Source: Desulfurococcales archaeon | GTDB lineage: Archaea; Thermoproteota; Thermoprotei_A; Sulfolobales; Acidilobaceae | Assembly: GCA_015521705.1 (NCBI GenBank) | Contig: WANR01000025.1 | Location: 1 to 64,000 of the forward strand | DNA: 64,000 nucleotides | Direction: 5' to 3' | Part shown: one piece after another, positions 16,954 through 25,468 of the stretch | Numbering within the stretch: position 1 is the stretch's first letter | Layout of the letters: every line of letters starts with the position of its first letter | The notes under the pieces: generated by a model | Told to the model about the DNA's origin: nothing | What the model saw: the letters and a program-made list of their open reading frames with translations, nothing else | The model's database searches: none | Translations under genes and position numbers: made by a program

Positions 16954-17243
16954 GGATCCCGGCTAACCCATCTAAGCCACCTAACCTCATGCACCACAGT
17001 ACACTACTATAACGCGCGAATAGCTGGAAAAGTCCCCCAGAGACCCTTCAGAATATTTCTCGTAAACCTTGATCACGGGCTTCGCCACCAGCATACTAGG
17101 AGGCCTAAGGTTTCTCTTCCAGCCTGGGCAAATCCTTTACAAGCACACTCAAGGAGTCTGGCTGTGAAACCCCAGCCAGATCCATGACAGGCCTCAGAGA
17201 GTCTCTGGCAGAGGCTGTAAAGCAGATACCGGGCCCATATTAT
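16954..17243 (-). pseudogene. Gene-poor stretch with short coding-like minus-strand frames
   Basis: Downstream of the restriction-modification gene. Two tiny consecutive frames look protein-like in composition: 17105-17185 (26 codons, including SVLVKDLPRLEEKP) and 16987-17094 (35 codons, including MLVAKPVIKVYEKYSEG). They could be fragments of one decayed gene or chance frames. Nothing else is seen here. Confidence 0.2.
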
Positions 17244-20200
17244 TTATTGGCCGCTCCCAGCTTCTAGCCATTTATCTAGCGATGCTACTCCTTTCCCCGA
17301 AGCCTTTAAGACAGGTTTCCCGCGCTCACCTCTTTGGCTTAAAGTCCTGCTAAGCGTTTTAACGCCTTCAGCAAGAAGCTTCACTACCAGATCGTCGATC
17401 TCCTTGAGTATATCGCTAAGACTGTCCCTAATAGCCTTCCTAAGCCTAGCAACCTCTTGGGGAGTCAAAGTACCGCGCTCCCCAAGCTTCTTATCATAAC
17501 CAAGAATAGAGAGTAATCTGGGCAAGATCTTACTAGCCTCCTCACTAGCCCTTTTGCCAAGCTCGGCTAAACGTGCATGAACCTGATTACTAGGATCGTA
17601 CCTGGGAATAGGAAATTCAAGTGGTTTTTTGGTGAAATGCCTTTCACCGAACTGGCCTTTAGGTTGTAGGGGCTTCACCAGTTCATCAATTACATGTGAG
17701 TTGAGAATTGCTGTCAAGTAGTATGCCTCATTGAGATCATTTGTCTGGTACAAATATAATGTATGTCCCACTATTGTTCTGCTTAGACTAAAGCTTTTTA
17801 TCCTCTTTTCCCTATCTATTAACAGGCACGCAGTTATATATGTACCCGAGGTTAAATATACAACTTTATACTTTATATTTGGATTCTGTCTCGATAGTTT
17901 ATGCTGATAGTTTAGCCATTCATATAGGTCTACCTCCTTCTCGCCCCTTACTCTTTTCCATATTTTCTCTGCTTCTTCGAGCCATTTGGCTAGGTGCTGG
18001 TATCCCATGAGTTTTGCCCTTTCCTTGGTGATGATGTTGTAGCCGTTCTTGGCGGGAGTTATTGGTAGCACTGCGGTGTTTGGTGGTAGGTGGCAGAAGG
18101 GTAGAACTTCGGCGCTGGTTAGCACTCCATAGATGAACTCTCTCTCGACAGGTAGTGGGCCTATTTCAGCCCTTACCTTGCCCCTGACTCTAGCCCTTCT
18201 GGCAGTTTGGGCGATTACGAGCTTGGGATGCGAAGCGTCTAGTATATCGACGAACCAGCATGGCTGTGGTACTATTGTGGCGCCTTGGTAGAAGTCCTTA
18301 TAGTAGTAGCTTCTCCTGCCGCGGAATTCGATCTTTTCGTAGTCTAGGTAGGATCTCGCTCCAACCTCGTTTAGGTAAAGCTTTCTTCCCCTAATTATCT
18401 CTAGATACTTCCTGGCTAGTGCCTCATTCAGAGGTATGATTTTATGCCTGTCCTCGGGCAGCTTACCCTCTACAACAATAGCTTTAACCGGGTACTTTAT
18501 GCTAGCACCTTTCCTGGCTATCACGGCGCAGGCTGGCACGTAGAATAATGGCTCAACACTCATGCAATCAATTATCTTCAAGAACCCGTACTTAGTGCGT
18601 AACAATCTACCCCTCCTAAAGCTGTCATGCTGATCTGCACTAAATACAGCCCTAGGCATCACGAACCCGATTAAGCCCCCATTTTTAAGGAATAGATCCA
18701 CAGATCTTGCAAAGAACAGAGTCGCCATCTCCATGTGTGCCATCAGGTGCTCGTCCTTTACCAGCTCATAGTAGTCCTTCACTAAAGTCTTAATTTTAGC
18801 CTGATACTCCGGGTTCACTAAGTATCTATAAGCTATCCAAGGAGGATTACCTATAACGTAGTCGAATTTATTCCTATACAGGGCTGATACTATGTGGCTT
18901 TTAATCACGGGGATCCAGACATCATCGACACCTTTTTTCTTAAGATCCAGTAGCTTGTAATAGAGCCTTTTAATGACTTGCTTCTCGGCCCCGGATAAGG
19001 TGTATTTGTCTAAAACCTCCTTCACATTCTTATGACCCATGCTATGCCCTGACCTGATTGGATCCCTAAGCTCTGCGAGCAGTTGTAAAATTGAAGCTTC
19101 TCTTACAAATCTCACTGGGATATAGAACTTGCCTACAGTCGTGGGTACTTCAACCAGCTCTACATCCTCAGTCCTAGACTCACGTATTGTAAACTCTTCA
19201 GCTGTAATCATGGAATTAGCCATGTAGACAGGTATCTCTATGGATTCGCCGCCCTTGTGCTCTAAAAGTCCTGTTACAGCTAGCGCTATCAGGTAGTTTA
19301 CTCTTGCCGTCAGCACGGCTAGGGCGTCTATGTCAAATCCAACCACGTTTCTAGTTATTTTCCTAAGAGCTTCGGAAGCCACCTTAGGGGCCATAACCCC
19401 ATAATATGTTTTAAGGTATTCGCCAAGTCTTTGGACTAATAGTGAGAGAAAGGTGCCAGTCCCGGCACCTGGATCTAGGATTCTCAAATCTAAGGGGTCA
19501 GCACCTTTTTTCCTCATTTCAATGAGGCTCCCAACGCTCAGCCCTAGCTCGTCGAGTATTAGCTCTGCAAGCCAGTCAGGCGTCGAGTATATACCTAGTT
19601 TCTGCCTAACCTCCTTCCTCGGCACAAGCTCCTCGTACAATAGCTTGAAGATGTCCCTAGCTGTCGAGGGGTCTATCATTAACGCCTCTATGTCATAGTC
19701 GTTTAGCTTTTCTACAATGCCATGGATAACCTTGAAGACCTCCTCATCCCATTCTTCAAGATACCAGCTGAAGAGCTCCCCCTCCAGAAAGTTCCTAATA
19801 CCATAAGATGCATAAACACTTCCAGCTTCAAGCGATCTAAGCTTTTCATAGAACAGCTCAGGACGATCCTTATCGCCGACAAGCCTCTTAACGTAAACCG
19901 AGGCAGCTGAATCGTGGAACCTAGCTGCGACCTCGGCTGCTAGTAGCTTCAATATTAGCGAGTAATATGTTTGAATAGCATAGAAGAGTTTCAACCCATC
20001 AATTTCCCCCAACTCTCTATCCTTAAAGCCATACAGTTCAGCTATCCTTTTCAACTCCTCGCCTGACACTGGATACGCCTGTGAGATTGTTTTAAACCAC
20101 TCATTAAACAGCGTTCTGGTCTTCCTGGATTTGGGCTTGGCTAGCTTGTAGTAAAGCGTTTTTACAGCGTTCCTGGCAATACTGCTAGTATATCCGAAGT

Positions 20201-20786
20201 CTGACGCGAGCACTCTAGCGTCGATCTTCTTCTTGAAAGTAGCTATTACCGACCTGACTATCCTTCTCAGATAGTAGACACCGTTCTCGGAGTCCAGGTG
20301 GTAGAAGCCTACTTCAGGGTCAACGAGGAACTGCCCTGTTTCAACATGATATTCGGCGAAAATTACCCCGTAGCCGTCGAGAACGATTCCGATGATCCTA
20401 GGCGATAGACCCTTCTCTCTGGCCTTTGATATTAGTGCCTTAGCCCAGTCCTCCTTAAGTAGTCCCGGAATATATTCCTCCTTAAGCTTTCTTAGGGCTT
20501 CATCCCTCTCCCTAGTCCTCAGAGATCTGGGCCTCTTGTACTCAAAAATAGTCAATCCATACAGGGCGTCAACCCTCCCAAATGATCTAGCATACGTGCC
20601 AGCATCAACCCTATACTCATACCTTGGATTGGGCACTCCTAGTCTAGACCAGATACTTTCTCTAAGTATGTTTTCGATCCTTATCTTTAGATCTTCCTCG
20701 CTACCATTAATCAGTTCAACCTCTCTGGCAGCCCTTACTATGTCATTCAGGGTCTCGCGCAGCCTTACCTCCAGAACTAGGCTCAT
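17244..20786 (-). CDS. Type IIG restriction-modification enzyme (nuclease-methyltransferase fusion)
   Basis: An 1180-residue single-chain enzyme predicted to cut and methylate DNA. The N-terminal PD-(D/E)xK nuclease is at about residues 60-90 (GRVDALYGLTIFEYKRP, with D and ExK). An adenine-N6 methyltransferase core follows: SAM motif I LDPGAGTGTFLSL near 437 and catalytic GNPPW near 647. The remaining 450 residues would hold the target-recognition domain. Base composition is more AT-rich than neighbours, especially around 17700-17950, and both flanks are gene-poor, suggesting horizontal acquisition. No separate specificity or REase gene is present, as expected for type IIG. Confidence 0.85.
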   Translation of the reverse strand: MSLVLEVRLRETLNDIVRAAREVELINGSEEDLKIRIENILRESIWSRLGVPNPRYEYRVDAGTYARSFGRVDALYGLTIFEYKRPRSLRTRERDEALRKLKEEYIPGLLKEDWAKALISKAREKGLSPRIIGIVLDGYGVIFAEYHVETGQFLVDPEVGFYHLDSENGVYYLRRIVRSVIATFKKKIDARVLASDFGYTSSIARNAVKTLYYKLAKPKSRKTRTLFNEWFKTISQAYPVSGEELKRIAELYGFKDRELGEIDGLKLFYAIQTYYSLILKLLAAEVAARFHDSAASVYVKRLVGDKDRPELFYEKLRSLEAGSVYASYGIRNFLEGELFSWYLEEWDEEVFKVIHGIVEKLNDYDIEALMIDPSTARDIFKLLYEELVPRKEVRQKLGIYSTPDWLAELILDELGLSVGSLIEMRKKGADPLDLRILDPGAGTGTFLSLLVQRLGEYLKTYYGVMAPKVASEALRKITRNVVGFDIDALAVLTARVNYLIALAVTGLLEHKGGESIEIPVYMANSMITAEEFTIRESRTEDVELVEVPTTVGKFYIPVRFVREASILQLLAELRDPIRSGHSMGHKNVKEVLDKYTLSGAEKQVIKRLYYKLLDLKKKGVDDVWIPVIKSHIVSALYRNKFDYVIGNPPWIAYRYLVNPEYQAKIKTLVKDYYELVKDEHLMAHMEMATLFFARSVDLFLKNGGLIGFVMPRAVFSADQHDSFRRGRLLRTKYGFLKIIDCMSVEPLFYVPACAVIARKGASIKYPVKAIVVEGKLPEDRHKIIPLNEALARKYLEIIRGRKLYLNEVGARSYLDYEKIEFRGRRSYYYKDFYQGATIVPQPCWFVDILDASHPKLVIAQTARRARVRGKVRAEIGPLPVEREFIYGVLTSAEVLPFCHLPPNTAVLPITPAKNGYNIITKERAKLMGYQHLAKWLEEAEKIWKRVRGEKEVDLYEWLNYQHKLSRQNPNIKYKVVYLTSGTYITACLLIDREKRIKSFSLSRTIVGHTLYLYQTNDLNEAYYLTAILNSHVIDELVKPLQPKGQFGERHFTKKPLEFPIPRYDPSNQVHARLAELGKRASEEASKILPRLLSILGYDKKLGERGTLTPQEVARLRKAIRDSLSDILKEIDDLVVKLLAEGVKTLSRTLSQRGERGKPVLKASGKGVASLDKWLEAGSGQ

Positions 20787-21171
20787 GGTTGACGCCTCAC
20801 TAAGGCTTCCCTATGGGCTTAAACGTTGATTTGCCAGCTTCATAGCCATAACTAGGGTATTTAGCCATATTGTCCACCTCGTTCTTATTTAACTATCTTT
20901 AATATCTTTAATTTAAATATTTTGTTTGTTCCATCTTATGCTTGTATGCTTGTTAGCGGCGAAGCCCAGCTTGGACTCTCGATAAGACGAGAAATAGGAG
21001 AGTAACGGCTTTTGCCTAGCAAGGACTGGTATGTGTTTACGTCGTCTTTGAAGCAAGGCTCCACCTTAGAATATATTAAGCAATAGTGCCCGGCAGCTGG
21101 GGATCCTGCAAAGTACTTATATCCACTAGGAAACAGGCGCAAAGACGGGCTGGGTTTGGCGTCTGGCAGCA
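20787..21171. other. Intergenic region upstream of the restriction-modification gene
   Basis: About 385 bases without a convincing gene. Bases 20880-20935 are strongly AT-rich (TAATATC, TTTAATTTAAATA) and probably contain the promoter of the RM gene, read leftward. A minus-strand 78-codon frame (20936-21172) starts by overlapping the rps15 stop but has poor protein character. Confidence 0.35.
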
Positions 21172-21630
21172 TTACTTCATGCCTGCCACTAGTAGTTTTG
21201 CTTTTTCTGGGCTGTATTCCCAGTCCTTGGGGAGTTTGCCTATTCTCTTGTAGTACTTTGTTAGTCTTCTTATCTTTGATTCCAGGTCGAGGAGTCCTTT
21301 CTTGGCGTGGAGGTCTTTGGGGTGCTCGTCTAGGTGTCTTCTAAGGTTTACAGCCTTTCTTATGAGCGCCATTAGGTCTTCCGGTATTTCTGGTTCCAGG
21401 CCTTTCTCTCTGAGTATATCGGTTATTTTCTTGCCTAGTATAGGTTTGACTAGTGGTATTCCGAACTGGTCTCTTAGTATGATGCCTATCATGCTTGGCC
21501 CGTAACCCTTTTTCGCCAGCTCCTCCACTAGTAGCTCTATCTCCTCTTGGCTATACACGATCCAGCCGGGGGGCGAGGGTCTTGCAGGCCTTGTGGAGTG
21601 TGACTTGCCCTTCTTGCGCTTCTTATTCAA
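21172..21630 (-). CDS. rps15: Small-subunit ribosomal protein S15 (uS15)
   Basis: The protein binds the central domain of 16S rRNA. The archaeal N-terminal signature [18 protein letters not shown] and the core [21 protein letters not shown], then [25 protein letters not shown], are all present. Length is 152 aa. The start is TTG 21630 with a GGGGTG SD about 9 bases upstream. It is followed by no gene on its strand until the RM system. Confidence 0.95.
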   Translation of the reverse strand: MNKKRKKGKSHSTRPARPSPPGWIVYSQEEIELLVEELAKKGYGPSMIGIILRDQFGIPLVKPILGKKITDILREKGLEPEIPEDLMALIRKAVNLRRHLDEHPKDLHAKKGLLDLESKIRRLTKYYKRIGKLPKDWEYSPEKAKLLVAGMK

Positions 21631-21679
21631 CTATACCGCACCCCGTTAAGGGTTTGATCAGTTCTGGGAGTTTAAGAAT

Positions 21680-22306
21680 TTAACCAGAGACCGGTGAGTC
21701 CCCGCAGCTAATAATGCTGGGGTTTGACGCCACGTAGCTTGCCATGCGGGAGAACGCTTTAGCCCTGTGTGAATACTTGTTCTTCTCCTCTAGGCTCATT
21801 TCAGCGAAGGTCTTAGAAGCTCCTTCCGGGATGAATACCGGGTCAAAGCCGAAGCCCCTAGATCCCCTGGCTTTACCAGCTATAACTCCGCAGGTCTCGC
21901 CAATGAAGACTCCCTCATAACAGCTAGTCACCAGGGCTACTGCAGCCCTGAAACAGGCTCTCCTGTGCGTCTCCCCCTCTAGGAGCTTGAGGAGGCCTGG
22001 GACTCCTATTGTTTTATAGACATAGCTGGAATAGGGCCCCGGGAACCCTTTCAGGGACTCAACGAAGAGCCCTGAATCCTCTACAACTAGGGGCTCTCCC
22101 AGAATCCTGTAGGCCTCTTTGGCTGCTCTCAACGAGATCTCTTCCAAGCTAGCTGACTGGATCTCGAGTTTCTCCGCATTCCTCTGGACAAGGCTAATGC
22201 CGTAGGGCTTAACGGCTCTAAGCGCCTCCCTGAACTTGGCCGTGTTACCTGTGATGAACGCTAGAACTAGCCTGTCCAAGGCTCGCACGCCAAAATCATG
22301 GATCAA
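21680..22306 (-). CDS. rdgB: XTP/dITP diphosphatase (Ham1/RdgB family)
   Basis: This house-cleaning enzyme hydrolyses non-canonical purine triphosphates (XTP, dITP) to monophosphates. Signatures are FITGNTAKFREA (substrate loop), VVEDSGLFVESLKGFPGPYSSYV and GSRGFGFDPVFIPEG with SHRAKAF. Length is 208 aa from TTG 22306; since the fold begins at LVLAFITGN, a GTG at 22288 is an alternative. It lies 50 bases upstream of rps15 on the same strand. Confidence 0.92.
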   Translation of the reverse strand: MIHDFGVRALDRLVLAFITGNTAKFREALRAVKPYGISLVQRNAEKLEIQSASLEEISLRAAKEAYRILGEPLVVEDSGLFVESLKGFPGPYSSYVYKTIGVPGLLKLLEGETHRRACFRAAVALVTSCYEGVFIGETCGVIAGKARGSRGFGFDPVFIPEGASKTFAEMSLEEKNKYSHRAKAFSRMASYVASNPSIISCGDSPVSG

Positions 22307-22429
22307 TCCTTGCCTTAAAGCCTTACCCTTCCCGGCTGGCTATTAGCTCTGGTTTAGGGGCGAAAAACTAATTATGCCCCATGATGAACCATTATATTTT
22401 AGCTCTCCTGCCTCTCCTGTGCAAGTTAT

Positions 22430-22513
22430 TTAATTTATTAGTTATATTATCCATAGGATAATAGAAATACTTAAATACTTGCAACTATACTTTATGCGTA
22501 CTTGTCAATAGTC
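22430..22513 (+). promoter_or_regulatory. AT-rich promoter region of the permease operon
   Basis: Several AT boxes occur (TTTAATTTATTAGTTATATT from about 22430, CTTAAATAC near 22470). The latter is about 60-70 bases before the start codon, so the leader would include the palindrome at 22514-22529. Confidence 0.35.
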
Positions 22514-22529
22514 CCCTAAATATTTAGGG
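22514..22529. promoter_or_regulatory. Perfect 16-bp palindrome at the permease start (candidate operator)
   Basis: CCCTAAATATTTAGGG is a perfect inverted repeat with no spacer. Its right arm runs into GGGTGA, the SD of the permease, and touches a possible GTG start at 22529. A dimeric regulator bound here would block initiation or translation; as RNA it could also fold and hide the ribosome-binding site. No regulator gene is adjacent. Confidence 0.5.
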
Positions 22530-22537
22530 TGAAGAAA

Positions 22538-23932
22538 GTGGGAGAGGATGAGAAGGGGGCTCCTCGAAACGGTCAAGAAGTAAAGGACTACTATGGAGAC
22601 TATGCCACACTGAGAGTCCCGGAGCACGAAAAGAGGACGTTCCTCAACCAGCTAATGGTGTTCCTCGGTGTATTAGCAGTCTGGGCGGCCGTCTTCGGAG
22701 GAGCCAGTATGGCGAACTACCTAGACGCCAGGGGTATTCTCATCGCCTCGATACTGGGTAGCATAGCGCTGGGGGTCATAGCCTTCCTCACAGGCCTCAT
22801 AGGCAGCTACAACGGTGTTTCAACCTACGTTATACTAAGGCACAGTATGGGCAGGTTCGGCTCTATAGCGGCGGGAATAGTGATTTCAGGGATAAGCGCT
22901 GCCTTATGGTTTGCTTTTGAGACCTGGCTCTTCGGCGTTATACTGAACGGCGTGTTTCCCGAGAGCTTCCTGGCGCGGGTAGAGGTGGCAGCAGCCTGGG
23001 GCGGGATACTTATGATGACCACGGCCCTGATAGGCTATAGGGGGCTGGCGGCTCTAAGCTATCTTATAGTACCTGCATGGTTCCTCATAATACCCCTGGC
23101 CCTCGCCGCTTCCATATCACTCAAGGGTGGCTGGGACAGGCTGTTTGCCGCTACACCGCCAGAGCCCGCGGGTCTAGCGGCTGGCATAACGTTCGTCATA
23201 GGGCTTTATATAGTAGGCGCGACTATAGCACCTGACATTACCCGGTTCTCTAGGAGGCCCATAGACGGCCCCCTAGCCTGGTTTGTCCACGTCGTCTTCT
23301 TCATGCCAATAATACTGATAGCCGGGGGCTGGCTACAGCTACTAGCCCCGGGCTCCAACTTAGCGGCCGAGATGACCGCGATGGGCATGGGTCTAGCGGT
23401 GCTTGTCACCGGGATCCTGGGGCAGTGGTCAACCAATGACAACAACCTCTATAGCGCTTCTCTGGCATGGGTCAACGCTGTCCCTAAAGTCAAGAGATGG
23501 GTCTGGGTAGCCGTGCTGGGCGTTGCTGGGACCATTGTCGCCGTTGCCATAGCTTTAGGGTATGGGATCTCGCTTGAGGCACTCTTCGCCTTCGGAACGC
23601 TTCTAGGAACCTTTATACCCCCAATAGCTGGCGTCATGATAGCTGACTACTACATAGTGCAACCACTGCTACTTGGCAGGAGGGATCCCAGGACTAGGTA
23701 CTCTTTCGGGCCTGGAACTGTCTACGGCGCTATAAGGTGGCCCGGAATACTGGGCTGGGCCGTAGGTAGCGCGCTTGCATACTGGCTCCCGCAGCAGTAC
23801 GCCCAGATCCCGGGAGCTGTTGTCGGGCTGTTTACCGGGCTTATTCTACACACGCTACTGATGGCCCTGAGCGTCAAGGCGCGCATACCATACGACGTAG
23901 GTAAATGGGTAGAGACGGAGACCGGGTGGTGA
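22538..23932 (+). CDS. NCS1-family nucleobase/hydantoin permease
   Basis: A 12-helix cation symporter of the cytosine/purine/uracil/allantoin/hydantoin (NCS1) family. The N-terminal signature is FLNQLMVFLGVLAVWAAVFGGASM, and IAPDITRFSRRPID and the WSTNDNNLYSASLAW segment mark the substrate-site helices. GTG 22538 is preferred because GGGTGA (22527-22532) lies 5 bases upstream; GTG 22529 sits inside that site. It is the first gene of a plus-strand group with hydantoinase-type genes, so hydantoin, allantoin or a pyrimidine base are the likely substrates. The exact substrate is not readable. Confidence 0.85.
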   Translation: MGEDEKGAPRNGQEVKDYYGDYATLRVPEHEKRTFLNQLMVFLGVLAVWAAVFGGASMANYLDARGILIASILGSIALGVIAFLTGLIGSYNGVSTYVILRHSMGRFGSIAAGIVISGISAALWFAFETWLFGVILNGVFPESFLARVEVAAAWGGILMMTTALIGYRGLAALSYLIVPAWFLIIPLALAASISLKGGWDRLFAATPPEPAGLAAGITFVIGLYIVGATIAPDITRFSRRPIDGPLAWFVHVVFFMPIILIAGGWLQLLAPGSNLAAEMTAMGMGLAVLVTGILGQWSTNDNNLYSASLAWVNAVPKVKRWVWVAVLGVAGTIVAVAIALGYGISLEALFAFGTLLGTFIPPIAGVMIADYYIVQPLLLGRRDPRTRYSFGPGTVYGAIRWPGILGWAVGSALAYWLPQQYAQIPGAVVGLFTGLILHTLLMALSVKARIPYDVGKWVETETGW

Positions 23933-23936
23933 GACG

Positions 23937-24338
23937 GTGAACCCGGAAGAGCTGAAAAGGAGATACACCACATACAAGGCCCTAGCAGGCCTCCTGCTCT
24001 TCGTAGTAGGGCTAGCAGCCTTTGCAAGCGCTGATAGCTATAGAAGCCACTTCATAGTAGCAGCCGTCGTGACTTCAGTGCTTGTATGGCTAAACTCGCT
24101 TAGACTATCCAACTGCAGGAACTGCAGCGAGAGAAGAGTGGGAGAAATAGCTGTCCAGGGGGGCTGGCTCTGGACCTCCTTCAGCCTGGCCTATGCATCA
24201 ATAGTTCCAGCGAAGATCTACGGGATAGAGGGAGCAGCGCTTGCCCTGGTAGAGGCTATCAGCGTAGCCTTACTGCTGGGCGGCGCATACTTCCTGTTAA
24301 GGGTCAAGAAGGAGACAGGGGCTGCCCTGACCATCTAA
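23937..24338 (+). CDS. Small four-helix membrane protein
   Basis: A 133-residue hydrophobic protein, not recognised. Four membrane helices are seen at about residues 14-32, 37-55, 77-95 and 98-120, and a CRNCSER motif (CxxC) lies between helices 2 and 3. It begins at GTG 23937, 4 bases after the permease stop, so it is co-transcribed and perhaps an accessory subunit of the permease (inference). The sequence gives no enzyme signature. Confidence 0.6.
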   Translation: MNPEELKRRYTTYKALAGLLLFVVGLAAFASADSYRSHFIVAAVVTSVLVWLNSLRLSNCRNCSERRVGEIAVQGGWLWTSFSLAYASIVPAKIYGIEGAALALVEAISVALLLGGAYFLLRVKKETGAALTI

Positions 24339-24357
24339 ACGCCCCGGGTGCCCACCC

Positions 24358-25467
24358 ATGGAGAAAGGAGAGTACAGGCTTCGCAAGGAAGACGTAGAAG
24401 ATCTAGCCGTCGGAGCAGCCATACTGGGTACTGGAGGAGGCGGGGATCCCTACATAGGCAAGCTTATGGTTACACAGGTGCTGGAGAAGGGCAAGGAGAT
24501 CGTGCTAGTGCCTCCCGAAAGCGTCCCTGACGAAGCCTTCATAATAACCTCTGCCTTTATGGGCACCCCCGTCACCCTTATAGAAAAGCTGCCTAGCGGC
24601 CTTGAGGCTCTAAGAGCACTCGAGGCCCTCGAAAGCTACTTCGGCAGAAGGGCTGACTACATCACTCCAGTAGAGGCTGGGGGGCTGAACTCCACTATAC
24701 CCCTATACGTGGGCGGGCTCTCTGGCAGGCCTGTTCTAGACGGGGATGGTATGGGAAGAGCCTTCCCCGAGCTCCAAATGGTTACGTTCCACCTCTACGG
24801 AATCAAGGCTACCCCCATGTCTCTCGCAGACGAGAAGGGTAATAGTGTGATACTAGACACGATTGACAACTTCTGGGCGGAGAAGATAGCGAGGGTTGTA
24901 ACGATCAGGATGGGCGGCTGGGCCTCCATAGCTATATACAGCATGGAGGGGAGGCAGTACAAGAGAGCCGTAATACCTAGAACAATCACCAAGGCGATAG
25001 AGATAGGGAGGGCCGTCAGGGACGCGAAGAAGCACGGGAGAAACCCCCTAGACGCAGTACTCGACGTGACCAGAGGGTTCAAGCTCTTCGAGGGAAAAAT
25101 GGTCGACGTGAGCAGGTGGATAGTAGCAGGCTTCGCCAAGGGAGAGGTCAAGATCGAGGGGCTCAACGAGTACAGGGGGAAGACGATGAAGATAAGCTTC
25201 CAAAACGAGAACCTTGTAGCAGAGGTCGACGGAGAAGTAGTGGCCTCCGTTCCAGACCTCATAGTGGTCCTGGACCTGGAGACAGGGGAGCCCATAACCA
25301 CTGAAAGGCACAGGTACGGCTATAGGGTCTCCGTAATAGGCATCCCCTGCGACGCTAAGTGGAGAACCCCCGAGGCCCTGAAGATCGTAGGCCCCCGCTA
25401 CTTCGGCTATGACATAGAATACGTTCCCATAGAGGAGAGAGTGAAAAAAGCCGGGGTGGGCGGCTGA
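24358..25467 (+). CDS. DUF917-family protein (hydantoinase-associated)
   Basis: A 369-residue protein of the DUF917 family, part of which is known as S-methyl-thiohydantoin desulfurase-like. The family start LAVGAAILGTGGGGDPYIG and the central DGDGMGRAFPELQMVTF motif are clear. A GGGTG SD lies 7 bases before the ATG. DUF917 genes usually sit beside HyuA-type genes, as here (the next gene starts 1 base after this stop). The exact reaction is unknown; hydrolytic or desulfurating chemistry on a hydantoin-like ring is inferred. Confidence 0.8.
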   Translation: MEKGEYRLRKEDVEDLAVGAAILGTGGGGDPYIGKLMVTQVLEKGKEIVLVPPESVPDEAFIITSAFMGTPVTLIEKLPSGLEALRALEALESYFGRRADYITPVEAGGLNSTIPLYVGGLSGRPVLDGDGMGRAFPELQMVTFHLYGIKATPMSLADEKGNSVILDTIDNFWAEKIARVVTIRMGGWASIAIYSMEGRQYKRAVIPRTITKAIEIGRAVRDAKKHGRNPLDAVLDVTRGFKLFEGKMVDVSRWIVAGFAKGEVKIEGLNEYRGKTMKISFQNENLVAEVDGEVVASVPDLIVVLDLETGEPITTERHRYGYRVSVIGIPCDAKWRTPEALKIVGPRYFGYDIEYVPIEERVKKAGVGG

Positions 25468-25468
25468 A

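Noticed and set aside
20936-21172. 78-codon minus-strand frame whose ATG overlaps the rps15 stop.
   Set aside because: The overlap is suggestive, but the sequence is rich in Ser/Pro with no periodic structure and there is no SD or recognisable family.
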